64,000 bases of DNA, taken from contig CALWJQ010000081.1 in assembly GCA_944381055.1 (NCBI GenBank), positions 1 through 64,000 of the forward strand, read 5' to 3'. Positions 34,597 to 44,493 of this stretch are shown here, in pieces. The notes below the pieces were generated by a model. That model was not told the origin of the DNA, ran no database searches, and saw only the letters and a list, made by a program, of their open reading frames with translations. Positions within the stretch are counted from its first letter, which is position 1. Each line of letters starts with the position of its first letter. The DNA is from an uncultured Clostridia bacterium (GTDB lineage Bacteria > Bacillota > Clostridia > Oscillospirales > Butyricicoccaceae). Made by a program: the position numbers and the translations under genes.

Positions 34597-35309
34597 TGCG
34601 ATTCCTCCGCCAAAGACAGGCTGAACCCGGTCTCGTCCTCGTCAATGACAATCTTGTGGACTTTGGAAAGCTCGAGTACGGCCAGGAACAGCGCGACAAC
34701 CTCGGATCGGCTCTGGCATTCCAGAATAACAGCGTCCAGCGAAATCACACGCTGACGCGCAAAACGATGCACCAGCATTTCGATCTTCTGCCCCACCGGC
34801 ACGGGATCGCGTCCCACAATACCGGAAAACGACGAAACCGGGGGCGGCAGCCGCCGTTCAGAACGTTCAAGCACACTGCGGATCGCCGCGATGAGCACAT
34901 CGGCGGAATAACGGTATTCCTGCTTCTTTTTTTCCAGCGTTTCCGGCGGCTTGACAAACAGATCGCGCCCCAGTTCGGCGCGCGTGCCAAGATACCCGCC
35001 CACTTCCTTAAAGCGCTGGTATTCAAGCAGCGCTTCAACCAGTTCGGCGCGCGGATCGTCCTGTTCCTGATCTTCATAGACCGGCAGCAGCATTTTGGAT
35101 TTGATGACCATCAGCTGCGCCGCCATGGCGACAAACTCCGCCGCGACATCCAGGTCAAATTCGCGCATCTGATCGATATATTCCAGATACTGTTCCAGAA
35201 TGCCGGCAATGGGAATATCGTAAATGTTGACCTTGTTTTTTGAAATCAGGTGCAAAAGCAAATCAAGGGGCCCGTCAAACACAGGCAGATGAAATGTAAC
35301 CGTTTTCAC
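34584..35309 (-). CDS. scpA: Chromosome segregation/condensation protein ScpA
   Basis: 241 residues from GTG 35309 (GGAG 9 nt upstream). It begins VTFHLPVFDGPLDLLLHLI, the typical kleisin start, followed by DIPIAGILEQYLEYI. ScpA bridges the SMC heads. The frame is open further upstream into the protease gene, but the N-terminal match supports the GTG. Confidence 0.94.
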   Translation of the reverse strand: MKTVTFHLPVFDGPLDLLLHLISKNKVNIYDIPIAGILEQYLEYIDQMREFDLDVAAEFVAMAAQLMVIKSKMLLPVYEDQEQDDPRAELVEALLEYQRFKEVGGYLGTRAELGRDLFVKPPETLEKKKQEYRYSADVLIAAIRSVLERSERRLPPPVSSFSGIVGRDPVPVGQKIEMLVHRFARQRVISLDAVILECQSRSEVVALFLAVLELSKVHKIVIDEDETGFSLSLAEESQWNS

Positions 35310-35310
35310 G

Positions 35311-35964
35311 CTATAACACTCCGGCAATGGCCGAGAAAATGGCGTTGCACACCCGCATGGCCGCGCGCAGGACGAAACTTTGTCCCGCACCGATAATGCC
35401 GTTCAGCGCGCCCAGAAAAACGACGATCAGCAGCACCACCTGAATGGTCCCTTCGTACGGCATGATTTTGGCCAGGACCCGGTTGGGCAGCAGCGGGTAC
35501 AAAATCTTCGAGCCGTCAAGCGGGGGCACCGGAATCAGGTTAAAGACCGCAAGGCCAGCGCTGATCGACGCTGTCGTGATCAAAAACTGGGCCAGTGCGC
35601 CCAAAATCCGGCTGTCCGGCTTAAAAAACAAAACGCCGTATGCAATGAAAAAACAGAGAAAGCACAACAGCACGTTGGCGGCCGGGCCGGCCAGCGCGGT
35701 CAGCGCGATCCCCTGCTTGCGCTTTTTGAAATGGTACGGGTTGATGGGTACAGGCTTGGCCCAGCCGACACCGGCAATCAGAATGCACAAAAAACCGATT
35801 GGGTCAATGTGCGCCAGCGGGTTCAGCGTCAGGCGCCCCGCGTCACGCGCCGTCGTATCCCCCAGCGCGTACGCCGCCCAGCCGTGCGACATCTCGTGAA
35901 AAGTGATGGCAATCAGCGCTGCCGGAATAATAATCAGCAGATCCCGCAGGGACGTTGTAAACAG
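35311..35964 (-). CDS. M50-family site-2 protease (YwhC/YydH-like), non-AUG start
   Basis: Roughly 217 residues. The zinc site is HEMSHG, but its methionine codon (ATG 35892) is the first ATG in frame, so an ATG start would destroy the motif. The frame continues upstream with hydrophobic residues (LRDLLIIIPAALIAITF) to just after the lysA stop. The best start is CTG 35964 or ATT 35967, behind GGGGG at 8-11 nt; start confidence is low. The second motif NLIPVPPLDGSKIL near residue 137 gives the third metal ligand. Four to six membrane helices. These proteases cleave membrane proteins. It sits between lysA and scpA, as in many Firmicutes. Confidence 0.82.
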   Translation of the reverse strand: MFTTSLRDLLIIIPAALIAITFHEMSHGWAAYALGDTTARDAGRLTLNPLAHIDPIGFLCILIAGVGWAKPVPINPYHFKKRKQGIALTALAGPAANVLLCFLCFFIAYGVLFFKPDSRILGALAQFLITTASISAGLAVFNLIPVPPLDGSKILYPLLPNRVLAKIMPYEGTIQVVLLIVVFLGALNGIIGAGQSFVLRAAMRVCNAIFSAIAGVL

Positions 35965-36003
35965 AATAGCAATTTCCCCCTTTACATCAGCGTTTGCCGG
36001 CTG

Positions 36004-37311
36004 TCACAGCAGGTCGTTGCGCACAAGATCCGCATAGCTTTCACGCCGCACCGCCACCTGTGCCCGGCCGCCGCTGACCAGCACGACAGGCGGGCGCGGC
36101 AGACGGTTGTAATTAGACGCCATGGAATATGTATAGGCCCCGGTTGAAAAAACACACAGGACATCGCCGCGCTGCGCCGGCTGCAAATGCATGTCCCTGC
36201 CCAGCAAATCGCCGCTTTCGCAGCATTTTCCGGCGATCGTAACGATCTCGCTCTTTTCCTGCGCCGCCTTGTTGGCAATACATGCGTCATACTGCGCCTG
36301 ATACAGCGCGAAGCGCGGGTTGTCCGGCATTCCCCCGTCTACGGCGACATAGGTCCGCGCGCCGGGCACCGCTTTTACCGAACCGACGGTATACAGCGTC
36401 ACTCCGGCCGTACAGACAATTGACCGCCCCGGCTCGACGACGATTTCGGGCAGCGGCGTATCGTACATCCGGCAGCTTTGCCGCACCGCATCGCCCAGGT
36501 AACTGACCATTTCTGAAACGGGCACCGGCCTGTCTTCCGGCATATACCGAACCCCAAAGCCGCCGCCCAAAATGAGTTCCCGCAAATCAAGCCCGTCGCG
36601 CCGCAGCTCGGCCAGCAGCCGGATCATGACATCGGCGGCCACGCCGAACGGTTCTTTCAAAAAAACCTGCGAACCGATATGGCAGTGCAAGCCGCAGAAA
36701 TCCAGCCATTCGCAGCCGCGAAGCAGGCGCGCCGCCTCGTACGCCTGGCCGTCTTCAATGCCAAACCCGAACTTGCAGTCGTTGTGCCCGGTGCTGATAA
36801 ACTCGTGCGTGTGCGCGTCGACGCCTGGCTTGATGCGCAGGAGTACCGGTATCCGGCGGCGCCTTTGGCCGCAGATCGCATTGAGGCGTCCGATTTCATC
36901 CATGCAGTCGATGACAACCGCGCCGATGCCGCAGTCAACGGCTTGGCGCAGCTCGTCGTCGCTTTTATTATTGCCGTGAAAATGCAGTTTTGATGCGGGA
37001 AAACCCGCCTGCATTGCGGTGTACAGTTCGCCGCCCGAGACGACGTCGGCATGCAGCCCTTCGCTTTGCACAATAGGATAGATAAACTTTGCGCACAGGG
37101 CCTTGCTGGCATAGGACACTTTAAACCGATCGCCGAAAGCGTCTTTCATCGCCTGCATGTAAGCGCGGCATTGTCCGCGGACGGCGTCTTCGCTGATGAC
37201 ATATGCAGGCGTGCCGAATTCCTGCGCCGCCCCGACCAGATCCAGCCCGTCAAGCGCCAGATGCCCCTGCGCATTGACAGAAAAATGCTCGCTGAACAAA
37301 CCGTCTTTCAT
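36004..37311 (-). CDS. lysA: Diaminopimelate decarboxylase
   Basis: 435 residues. PLP lysine in SYASKALCAKFIY (about residue 57), glycine-rich loop ELILGGGFGVRY, and CESGDLLG near 360. It converts meso-diaminopimelate to lysine. ATG 37311 has GAGGTGGG upstream and overlaps engB by 4 nt. Confidence 0.95.
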   Translation of the reverse strand: MKDGLFSEHFSVNAQGHLALDGLDLVGAAQEFGTPAYVISEDAVRGQCRAYMQAMKDAFGDRFKVSYASKALCAKFIYPIVQSEGLHADVVSGGELYTAMQAGFPASKLHFHGNNKSDDELRQAVDCGIGAVVIDCMDEIGRLNAICGQRRRRIPVLLRIKPGVDAHTHEFISTGHNDCKFGFGIEDGQAYEAARLLRGCEWLDFCGLHCHIGSQVFLKEPFGVAADVMIRLLAELRRDGLDLRELILGGGFGVRYMPEDRPVPVSEMVSYLGDAVRQSCRMYDTPLPEIVVEPGRSIVCTAGVTLYTVGSVKAVPGARTYVAVDGGMPDNPRFALYQAQYDACIANKAAQEKSEIVTIAGKCCESGDLLGRDMHLQPAQRGDVLCVFSTGAYTYSMASNYNRLPRPPVVLVSGGRAQVAVRRESYADLVRNDLL

Positions 37312-37904
37312 GTCCTGTATCCCACCTCGGAAAAGATTTCCCGAATGACTTCGTCGCGTCCCGTGTGCTTTTCCGCTGAAAAAGCGATGACCGGTACGCT
37401 GTCCGGCAGGCACAGGCCGCCGCGCACAGCCGCGATCTGCCCGGCGATCTGCGACGGCTTGAGCTTGTCCGCCTTATTGGCAACCACCGACAGCGGAAGT
37501 CCGTACGACTGCGCCCATTCTGCCATCAGTCTGTCGTCGCCTGTCGGGTCATGGCGAATATCCACAATCAGCATAAAACGGCGGATATTTTCCATATCCG
37601 CATGAAGATAATTTTCGATCAGCGCAGAATACCGCGCTTTTTCCCGGGCCGAGGTTTTTGAATACCCATACCCAGGCAGGTCGACCAGCCAGAGCCGGTC
37701 TTCTGCCAGGAACAGATTGACAAACACTGTTTTCCCCGGTGACGCGCTGACGCGGGCAAACCCCTTTCGCCCCACCAGGGAATTGATGGTCGAGGACTTG
37801 CCCACATTCGAACGTCCGGCAAAGACAATACGGGGGCGGCCGTCCTTCGGGAACCCCGAAGGATCGGCCGCTGAACGGACAAACTGAACGTTTTGCAAAA
37901 TCAT
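37308..37904 (-). CDS. engB: Ribosome biogenesis GTPase EngB/YsxC
   Basis: 198 residues. Circularly normal GTPase motifs: GRSNVGKSSTIN (31-42), DLPGYGYSK, NKADKLKPSQ. It is needed for 50S subunit assembly. It follows lon by 6 bp, the conserved lon-engB order. Confidence 0.95.
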   Translation of the reverse strand: MILQNVQFVRSAADPSGFPKDGRPRIVFAGRSNVGKSSTINSLVGRKGFARVSASPGKTVFVNLFLAEDRLWLVDLPGYGYSKTSAREKARYSALIENYLHADMENIRRFMLIVDIRHDPTGDDRLMAEWAQSYGLPLSVVANKADKLKPSQIAGQIAAVRGGLCLPDSVPVIAFSAEKHTGRDEVIREIFSEVGYRT

Positions 37905-37910
37905 GGCGGC

Positions 37911-40364
37911 TTACCGGTACGTACACGCCGGTACCGGCTGTTCCTTTTGTAAAAGGGCGACCGGCGCAGGCAGCGGGTCAGCGGCGGCATTTTCCGGCTG
38001 CCTGCGCAAATCAGCCCCAAAAATGACGTCGACAACCTGATCCATATGCGAAACACAGACAAAATTCAGGTTTTTAAGCACGGTCGGATCAATTTCAGAC
38101 AGATCCGGGCGGTTGTCTTCGGGCACCAGCACCGTAGTGACGCCCGAACGGAACGCGGCCATGGTCTTTTCTTTCAGCCCGCCGATGGGCAGCACGCGGC
38201 CGCGCAGCGTAATCTCGCCCGTCATGGCAAAAAAGCGCGAGACCGGCCGGCCCGTCAGGGCAGAAATGACCGCCGTCGCCATGGCGATGCCGGCCGACGG
38301 CCCATCTTTAGGGACGGCCCCTTCCGGGAAATGAATATGAATATCTTTTTTCTGGTAAAAGTCTTCGGCAATGCCAAACTCAGCGGCGCGGCTGCGGATA
38401 TAGGTCAGCGCCGCGCGCGCAGACTCCCGCATCACATCGCCCAGGTTCCCTGTCAGTTCGATTTTTCCCGTCCCGGGGATGGCCATAGCCTCGACTTCGA
38501 GAAGTTCGCCGCCGACCTGCGTCCACGCCAGGCCGTTGACCAGGCCGCACTCGGGCGTTGCCGTCATCTTCTCGTTTTTAAAGCGCGGGACGCCCAGGAA
38601 TGCGCTCAGATTGTCCCCCGTCACGCGCACTTGTTTGCATTCGCTTTCCAGAATCTTGCGATCCGCCTTGCGGCACAGTTTGGCGAGCTGACGTTCCAGC
38701 GTACGGACCCCCGACTCGCGGGTATACTCCGAAATAATGCGCCGGATGGCGTCGTCGCTGACGCGCAGCTGCGAGGCCTTGAGCCCGTGTTTTTTTAACT
38801 GTTTGGGCAACAGGTGCTTTTTGGCGATTTGCAGCTTTTCCTCATCTGTGTACGAGCTCAGCTCGATGATTTCCATGCGGTCGCGCAGCGGCGCAGGAAT
38901 GGTGTCCAGCGTATTGGCCGTTGTGACGAACAGCACGTCGGACAGATCGAACGGCAATTCGACAAAATGGTCGCGGAACGCGGTATTCTGCTCGGTGTCA
39001 AAGACTTCAAGCAATGCCGAACTCGGGTCGCCTTTATAATCGCTGCCCAGCTTGTCGATCTCGTCGATCAAGATAAGGCAGTTGCGGCTGCCTGCCTGAA
39101 TCAGGGCGTTGATAATGCGCCCCGGCATGGCGCCGATATAGGTCCTGCGGTGGCCGCGGATGTCTGCTTCGTCGCGCACGCCGCCCAGCGAAAGGCGCGC
39201 ATACTTGCGGCCCATGCACCGTGCGATGGAACGCGCCACCGACGTCTTGCCGACGCCCGGGGGGCCGACCAGGCACAAAATTTGGCCTTTGATTTCGCCC
39301 GTCATGCTCTTAACGGCGAAAAATTCCAAAATACGCTCCTTGACCTTTTCCAGGCCGTAGTGATCTGCATCGAGGATCTCCTGCGCCTTCTGGATGCTCT
39401 GGTTTTCACGGGTCGTCGTTGTCCACGGCAGTTCGAGACAGGTGTCCAGATAGGTGCGGATCACGCCGCTTTCGGGTGACGAACTTTGCATCTTGGCCAG
39501 ACGGCCGGCCTCTTTGACCAGCTTGTCGCGGACTTCCTGCGGCAGCTTCGCCTCTTCGATTTTTTGCAGATATGCCTGCGACTCGCTGACCCCGTCATCT
39601 CCTTCGCCCAGCTCTTCGCTGATCGCTTTGAGCTGTTCCCGCAGGTAGTAATCGCGCTGGTTTTTGTCGACCTGATCTTTGACTTTGCTTTGCAAATCGG
39701 CTTCCAGCGTCAAAACGTCAATTTCCTGCATGAGAATACGGTTTAACAGCATCATGCGCCGGCGCGGCTCCGTCTGCTCGAGCAGCTGCTGCTTGTCTTC
39801 GGCACGCAGCTGGATGTTCTGCGCGACATAATCGGACAGAAACGCCATATCGTCGCTTTCCATGACATTGAGCAGAATGTCGCCCGTCATTTTGGGCGCC
39901 AGCTCGGAATATTCCATGAACAGCTCGCGAACACTGCGCAGCAGCGCGCGGTCGCGCTGGGTGACGGGCGTCACCTTCCGGGCGGGGTATTCGGTGATAT
40001 GCGCCGCCAGGTAAGGCTCGGTGCACACCAGCTCGTCCAGGCGGGCGCGGTTTTCGCCCTCGACAAGGACGCGCAGGCTGGTATTTGACAATTTAAGAAT
40101 CTGTCGAACACGTGCCACCGTGCCGATGGGGTACAGATCGTCTTTGCCCGGATCTTCAATATGGATGTCTTTCTGCGTGACCAGGAAAACGCGCTGCCCC
40201 CCTGTCATCGCCTGTTCGAGCGCTTTTACCGACTTGACGCGGCCGACGTCAAAATGGAAGAGAACGTTAGGGAAAATGGTGACCCCGCGCAGTGCCAGAG
40301 TCGGTATATGATAAGTTTTGGTTTCGTTAATTTTTGCATTTCTTTTTGCCTGAATGGTTGCCAT
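37911..40364 (-). CDS. lon: ATP-dependent protease La (Lon)
   Basis: 817 residues. N-terminal substrate-binding domain, an AAA+ module with Walker A GPPGVGKTSVARS (about 364-376) and Walker B LILIDEIDKLG, then the serine-lysine protease domain (PKDGPSAGIAMATAV, catalytic Ser). It degrades misfolded and regulatory proteins. It has its own promoter; engB and lysA follow. The C-terminus has an extra low-conservation tail of about 35 residues. Confidence 0.96.
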   Translation of the reverse strand: MATIQAKRNAKINETKTYHIPTLALRGVTIFPNVLFHFDVGRVKSVKALEQAMTGGQRVFLVTQKDIHIEDPGKDDLYPIGTVARVRQILKLSNTSLRVLVEGENRARLDELVCTEPYLAAHITEYPARKVTPVTQRDRALLRSVRELFMEYSELAPKMTGDILLNVMESDDMAFLSDYVAQNIQLRAEDKQQLLEQTEPRRRMMLLNRILMQEIDVLTLEADLQSKVKDQVDKNQRDYYLREQLKAISEELGEGDDGVSESQAYLQKIEEAKLPQEVRDKLVKEAGRLAKMQSSSPESGVIRTYLDTCLELPWTTTTRENQSIQKAQEILDADHYGLEKVKERILEFFAVKSMTGEIKGQILCLVGPPGVGKTSVARSIARCMGRKYARLSLGGVRDEADIRGHRRTYIGAMPGRIINALIQAGSRNCLILIDEIDKLGSDYKGDPSSALLEVFDTEQNTAFRDHFVELPFDLSDVLFVTTANTLDTIPAPLRDRMEIIELSSYTDEEKLQIAKKHLLPKQLKKHGLKASQLRVSDDAIRRIISEYTRESGVRTLERQLAKLCRKADRKILESECKQVRVTGDNLSAFLGVPRFKNEKMTATPECGLVNGLAWTQVGGELLEVEAMAIPGTGKIELTGNLGDVMRESARAALTYIRSRAAEFGIAEDFYQKKDIHIHFPEGAVPKDGPSAGIAMATAVISALTGRPVSRFFAMTGEITLRGRVLPIGGLKEKTMAAFRSGVTTVLVPEDNRPDLSEIDPTVLKNLNFVCVSHMDQVVDVIFGADLRRQPENAAADPLPAPVALLQKEQPVPACTYR

Positions 40365-40392
40365 AATGACCTCCTGGATATAGGTACTGTAT

Positions 40393-40421
40393 ATTATACA
40401 TCAGTCCTGTATGCAATGCAA
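40393..40421 (-). promoter_or_regulatory. Sigma-A-type promoter of lon
   Basis: TTGCAT (40416-40421), 17 nt, TATAAT (40393-40398) on the minus strand, about 30 nt before the lon start. No CIRCE or CtsR-like repeat is visible beside it. Confidence 0.75.
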
Positions 40422-40449
40422 GAGCCCGGCCGGCCGATTCATAATATAT

Positions 40450-40477
40450 TTGCAAACCACGTCAATCTGTCTATTTT
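40450..40477 (+). promoter_or_regulatory. Weak candidate promoter of the opp/dpp operon
   Basis: TTGCAA (40450-40455), 16 nt, TATTTT (40472-40477) on the plus strand, about 120 nt upstream of the first permease gene. The lon-opp gap (40365-40595) is AT-rich and diverges both ways; other weak matches exist nearby (TTGATT at 40503). Confidence 0.25.
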
Positions 40478-40595
40478 ATGCATTCTGAAAGAAAAATCAT
40501 TGTTGATTTTATCCTCTTCCTATGTTAAGCTAAAATATAAAAGCTGCCAAGCAGCGCGTACTGATACTCAAAACATGAAAGGGAGGTTCTATCGG

Positions 40596-41528
40596 ATGTA
40601 TAGGTACGTAATTAAGCGGCTTCTGTTCACCATTCCTGTTCTGCTTGGCGTCACGTTTATCGTTTTTACGATTATGGCGCTGACGCCCGGCGATCCAGGC
40701 AGGTTGATTCTTGGACAGACGGCCAGGCAAGAAGCGGTCGATCAGCTCAACCACGAGCTTGGGTATGACCAACCGTTTTTCACAAGGTTCTTCAACTACA
40801 TTAAGGACATTGTGACCAAGTTCGACTTTGGCGTCTCTTACCGGACGCAGCAGCCGGTCTTTGACGAGATCTGGGCGCGGTTCCCCTTCACGCTCAGGCT
40901 GGCTGTATTTTCCATTATTTTCAGTTCGCTGATAGGCGTATCGCTTGGTATTCTTTCTGCTGTAAAGCAATATACCTTTATTGATACGTTCTCAACGGTC
41001 ATGGCCATGTTTTTTGCCGCCATTCCCGGTTTCTGGCTGGGCATGATGCTCATCTATTTCTTTTCGTACAAGATCCCCATCTTCCCCACCCACGGCGCTG
41101 ATTCGTGGGACGGCTTTGTCCTGCCCATCATCACCCTGACGCTGGGCGGCGCCGCAAGCCTGCTGCGTCTGACGCGTTCGACCATGCTCGAAACCATTCG
41201 CGCCGACTATATCCGTACGGCGCGCGCCAAAGGCGCTTCTCAGAAAATCGTCATCTGGCGGCACGCTTTGAAAAACGCCCTTCTGCCCATTATCACCGTA
41301 CTGGGTATGCAGTTCGGCGGGCTGCTGGGCGGCGCCGTCATCACCGAGACCGTTTTTGCCATTCCGGGGCTCGGGATGCACATCGTCACGGCGATTCGTC
41401 AAAAGGACGTCCCGGTCGTTATGTCGGGCACCCTGTTCCTGGCGGCTCTGTTCTGCATCATCATGCTGCTGGTCGACCTGCTGTACGCTTTTATCGACCC
41501 GCGCATCAGGGCCAAATATTCCCGCTGA
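40596..41528 (+). CDS. Oligopeptide/dipeptide ABC transporter permease (DppB/OppB)
   Basis: 310 residues from ATG 40596 (GGGAGG upstream). It starts MYRYVIKRLLFTIPVLLGV, the DppB pattern. Six membrane helices and the EAA-like loop (IRTARAKGASQKIVIWRHALKNALLP) that contacts the ATPases. First gene of a four-gene plus-strand operon, 16 bp before the second permease. No substrate-binding protein gene is adjacent. Confidence 0.92.
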   Translation: MYRYVIKRLLFTIPVLLGVTFIVFTIMALTPGDPGRLILGQTARQEAVDQLNHELGYDQPFFTRFFNYIKDIVTKFDFGVSYRTQQPVFDEIWARFPFTLRLAVFSIIFSSLIGVSLGILSAVKQYTFIDTFSTVMAMFFAAIPGFWLGMMLIYFFSYKIPIFPTHGADSWDGFVLPIITLTLGGAASLLRLTRSTMLETIRADYIRTARAKGASQKIVIWRHALKNALLPIITVLGMQFGGLLGGAVITETVFAIPGLGMHIVTAIRQKDVPVVMSGTLFLAALFCIIMLLVDLLYAFIDPRIRAKYSR

Positions 41529-41544
41529 AAAGGAGGATGTTTTT

Positions 41545-42438
41545 ATGAGCAACACAGCCGCTGCAAAAGCACACTCAGGCAAAAAAAGCAAAAAGAACAG
41601 CCAGCTGAAAGAAGTCTGGCGCCGTTTCAGAAAGAATAAAAGCGCCATGGTCGGCCTGATCATTCTGATCCTCTTTGCGCTGTGCGCGATTTTCGCCGAC
41701 TTGATTGTCCCCTATGAACGCGGCATCGATCAGGACGGTTCCGTCCGTCTGCAGGGGCCGAGCGCCGAACACTGGTTTGGCACCGACGCCTTTGGCCGCG
41801 ACACCTTTGCCCGTGTCGTCCACGGCTCGCGCGTGTCGCTTTCCATCGGCTTTGCGGCCGTCGGCATTTCCCTGATCCTCGGCGGGTTTCTCGGGGCCGC
41901 TGCGGGCTACTACGGCGGCAGGGCTGACAACATCATCATGCGCATCATGGACGTTTTCACCTGCGTTCCCGGCATTCTGCTGGCGCTGGCCATTGTCGCC
42001 GCTCTGGGCAGCAGCATGACCAACCTGCTCATCGCCGTCACCATTTCGAGCATTCCGGGCTTTGTCCGTCTGGTCCGCTCGTCGATCCTGACCGTTGTTG
42101 AAAACGATTTTATCGAAGCCGCCCGTTCATACGGGGCCAAAGACTTCCGCATTATCACCAAGTACATTCTGCCCAACGCCATCGGCCCCATCATCGTCCA
42201 GGCGACCATGGGCATCGCCAGCATGATTTTGTCTGCTTCCGGCCTGTCCTATATGGGCATGGGCATCCAGCCCCCCCGGCCGGAATGGGGCGCCATGCTG
42301 TCCGAGGCCAAGGATTATATGCGCACCGATCCCCACCTGCTGTTGTTCCCGGGCTTTGCTATTTTGATTTCGGCCCTGTGCTTCAACCTGGTCGGCGACG
42401 GCCTGCGCGACGCGCTTGACCCCAAACTGAAGGACTAA
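41545..42438 (+). CDS. Oligopeptide/dipeptide ABC transporter permease (DppC/OppC)
   Basis: 297 residues. AAGGAGG lies 8 nt before ATG 41545. A cytoplasmic start rich in lysine precedes six helices. The family segment HWFGTDAFGRDTFARVVHG is present, as is the coupling loop (FIEAARSYGAKDFRIITKYILPNAIGP region). It pairs with the DppB-like permease to form the channel. Confidence 0.92.
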   Translation: MSNTAAAKAHSGKKSKKNSQLKEVWRRFRKNKSAMVGLIILILFALCAIFADLIVPYERGIDQDGSVRLQGPSAEHWFGTDAFGRDTFARVVHGSRVSLSIGFAAVGISLILGGFLGAAAGYYGGRADNIIMRIMDVFTCVPGILLALAIVAALGSSMTNLLIAVTISSIPGFVRLVRSSILTVVENDFIEAARSYGAKDFRIITKYILPNAIGPIIVQATMGIASMILSASGLSYMGMGIQPPRPEWGAMLSEAKDYMRTDPHLLLFPGFAILISALCFNLVGDGLRDALDPKLKD

Positions 42439-42456
42439 CAAGGGAGGCTGCGACTG

Positions 42457-43437
42457 ATGAGTGAAAAACTGCTTGAAATACACGACCTTGAGGTTATTTA
42501 TAAGACCGGGCTTGAAACGGTCTATGCCGTCAATAAGATCAATCTGAGCCTGGAAAAAGGCAAAACGCTCGGACTGGTCGGTGAAACCGGGGCCGGGAAA
42601 ACGACGACCGCGCTGGCGATTCTCGCTCTGCTTCCCGAACGCACCGCCCATGTCAAAGGCGAAATCATCTTTGACGGACAGGATTTGCTCCAGTTAAAGG
42701 AATACGAACTGCGTGAAATCCGCGGCGAAAAAATCTCGATGATTTTCCAGGATCCGATGAGCTCGCTCAATCCCATTCTGACCGTGGGCAGCCAGATCAG
42801 CGAAGCGCTGACGCTGCACAACGACCAGAACCGTTCCAAAGAAGAAATTGAAGCACGCGTGGAAGAAGTCCTGGAAATGGTCGGAATTCCCGCTTTCCGC
42901 AAAAAAGATTACCCGCACCAGTTTTCCGGCGGCATGAAGCAGCGCGTCGTCATCGCTATCGCTTTGGCGTGCGAGCCCGAACTGCTGATTGCCGACGAAC
43001 CGACGACGGCGCTCGACGTTACCATCCAGGCGCAGGTGCTCGCCATGATGAACGAGCTTCGTGAGCGTCTGCAAACGTCGATGATCATGATCACCCATGA
43101 CCTGGGCATTGTCGCGCAGACCTGTGACGACGTCGCCGTCATGTATGCCGGCGAAATCATTGAATACGGCAGCGCTGCCGACATTTTCACCGGCGACAAG
43201 CATCATCCCTATACAGTCGGCCTGTTTGGCTCGATTCCCAACCTTGAAGTTGACTCGCCGCGCCTGTCGCCCATCGAGGGCCTGATGCCTGACCCGACTG
43301 ATTTGCCGAAAGGCTGCAAGTTTTCGCCGCGCTGCCCCCAATGCATGGACATCTGCCGCGAGGTTCCCCCGGCCGATTATGTCAACGGCGGGCATCGCAT
43401 TTGCTGCCACCTGTACAATAAGGAGGGAACGAAATGA
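42457..43437 (+). CDS. Oligopeptide ABC transporter ATPase (DppD/OppD)
   Basis: 326 residues. Walker [10 protein letters not shown] (about 41-49), signature [14 protein letters not shown], Walker [13 protein letters not shown]. The C-terminal oligopeptide-type extension carries a four-cysteine cluster ([14 protein letters not shown]). It drives transport with the DppF-like ATPase, with which it overlaps by 4 nt. Confidence 0.93.
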   Translation: MSEKLLEIHDLEVIYKTGLETVYAVNKINLSLEKGKTLGLVGETGAGKTTTALAILALLPERTAHVKGEIIFDGQDLLQLKEYELREIRGEKISMIFQDPMSSLNPILTVGSQISEALTLHNDQNRSKEEIEARVEEVLEMVGIPAFRKKDYPHQFSGGMKQRVVIAIALACEPELLIADEPTTALDVTIQAQVLAMMNELRERLQTSMIMITHDLGIVAQTCDDVAVMYAGEIIEYGSAADIFTGDKHHPYTVGLFGSIPNLEVDSPRLSPIEGLMPDPTDLPKGCKFSPRCPQCMDICREVPPADYVNGGHRICCHLYNKEGTK

Positions 43438-44384
43438 GCGCCCTGCTCGAAACAAAAGATCTGAAAAAATATTTTAAGGTTTCCAACGGCTATCTGCATG
43501 CCGTCGACGGCGTTAATATTGCGATTGACGAGGGCAAGACTCTGGGTGTGGTCGGCGAATCCGGGTGTGGAAAATCGACGTTGGGACGCGCCGTCCTGCG
43601 TCTGCACGAGCCGACCGGCGGCGAAGTCTATTACAAAGGCCAAAACATCATGACCTATGACAAGGTCCGGATGCGCGAGCTTCGCCGCGAAATGCAGATC
43701 ATCTTCCAGGATCCCTATTCCAGCATCAACCCCCGTATGAGCGTGCAGGAAATTATTGCCGAGCCTATTATCATCAATAAAATGTTTAAAACGCGCGCCG
43801 AGGTCTTTGACCGCGTAGCCGAGCTGATGGATACGGTCGGCCTGGCGGAACGCCTTTCGGGCGCTTACCCGCACGAGCTGGACGGCGGGCGCCGCCAGCG
43901 CATCGGCGTAGCCCGCGCGCTGTCCCTCAACCCCAAGTTCATTGTCTGCGACGAGCCGGTCTCTGCCCTGGATGTTTCCATTCAGGCCCAGATTCTCAAC
44001 CTGCTCATGGACTTGCAGGACGAGTTCGGGCTGACCTATATGTTTATCACCCACGACCTGAGCGTCGTCAAGCATATTTCAACCGAAATCGCCGTCATGT
44101 ATCTGGGAATGTGTATCGAGCGCGCGCCGTCGAAAGAACTCTTTAAAGACCCGAAGCATCCCTATACCAAAGCGCTTTTGTCGGCCATCCCCATTCCCAA
44201 CATTGAAATGCGCAACAAAAAAATCGAGGTCATCAAGGGCGAGGTTACCAGCCCGGTCAACCCCAAACCGGGCTGCCGGTTCGCTCCGCGCTGCCCCAAT
44301 GCCACCGAGGCGTGTACTGCGCAGACACCCGAGTTCCGCGAAATTTCCCCTGGGCATTATTGCGCATGCCCCTTTGCACAATAA
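43434..44384 (+). CDS. Oligopeptide ABC transporter ATPase (DppF/OppF)
   Basis: 316 residues. Walker [10 protein letters not shown] (about 41-49), Walker [13 protein letters not shown], and a C-terminal cysteine cluster ([14 protein letters not shown]). The ABC signature reads [15 protein letters not shown], with Asp in place of the usual Ser of LSGGQ. The operon ends here at a strong terminator. Confidence 0.92.
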   Translation: MSALLETKDLKKYFKVSNGYLHAVDGVNIAIDEGKTLGVVGESGCGKSTLGRAVLRLHEPTGGEVYYKGQNIMTYDKVRMRELRREMQIIFQDPYSSINPRMSVQEIIAEPIIINKMFKTRAEVFDRVAELMDTVGLAERLSGAYPHELDGGRRQRIGVARALSLNPKFIVCDEPVSALDVSIQAQILNLLMDLQDEFGLTYMFITHDLSVVKHISTEIAVMYLGMCIERAPSKELFKDPKHPYTKALLSAIPIPNIEMRNKKIEVIKGEVTSPVNPKPGCRFAPRCPNATEACTAQTPEFREISPGHYCACPFAQ

Positions 44385-44401
44385 CCCCTGTTCCTCATTG
44401 G

Positions 44402-44430
44402 CTCCCCGGCCATCTGCCGGGGAGTTTTTC
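44402..44430 (+). terminator. Terminator of the opp/dpp operon
   Basis: 9-bp stem CTCCCCGGC/GCCGGGGAG with a CATCT loop, followed by TTTTTCC. It lies 17 bp after the last ATPase gene. Confidence 0.93.
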
Positions 44431-44493
44431 CTTGTGTCTTTTCCTCCTCTTCCTATTGTGATATGATAGTTTTGACAACCCCTGAAAGGAAGG

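Noticed and set aside
44432-44467. Possible promoter of the lipoprotein gene (TATGAT at 44462)
   Set aside because: No acceptable -35 at 16-18 nt upstream; only the -10 resembles consensus.
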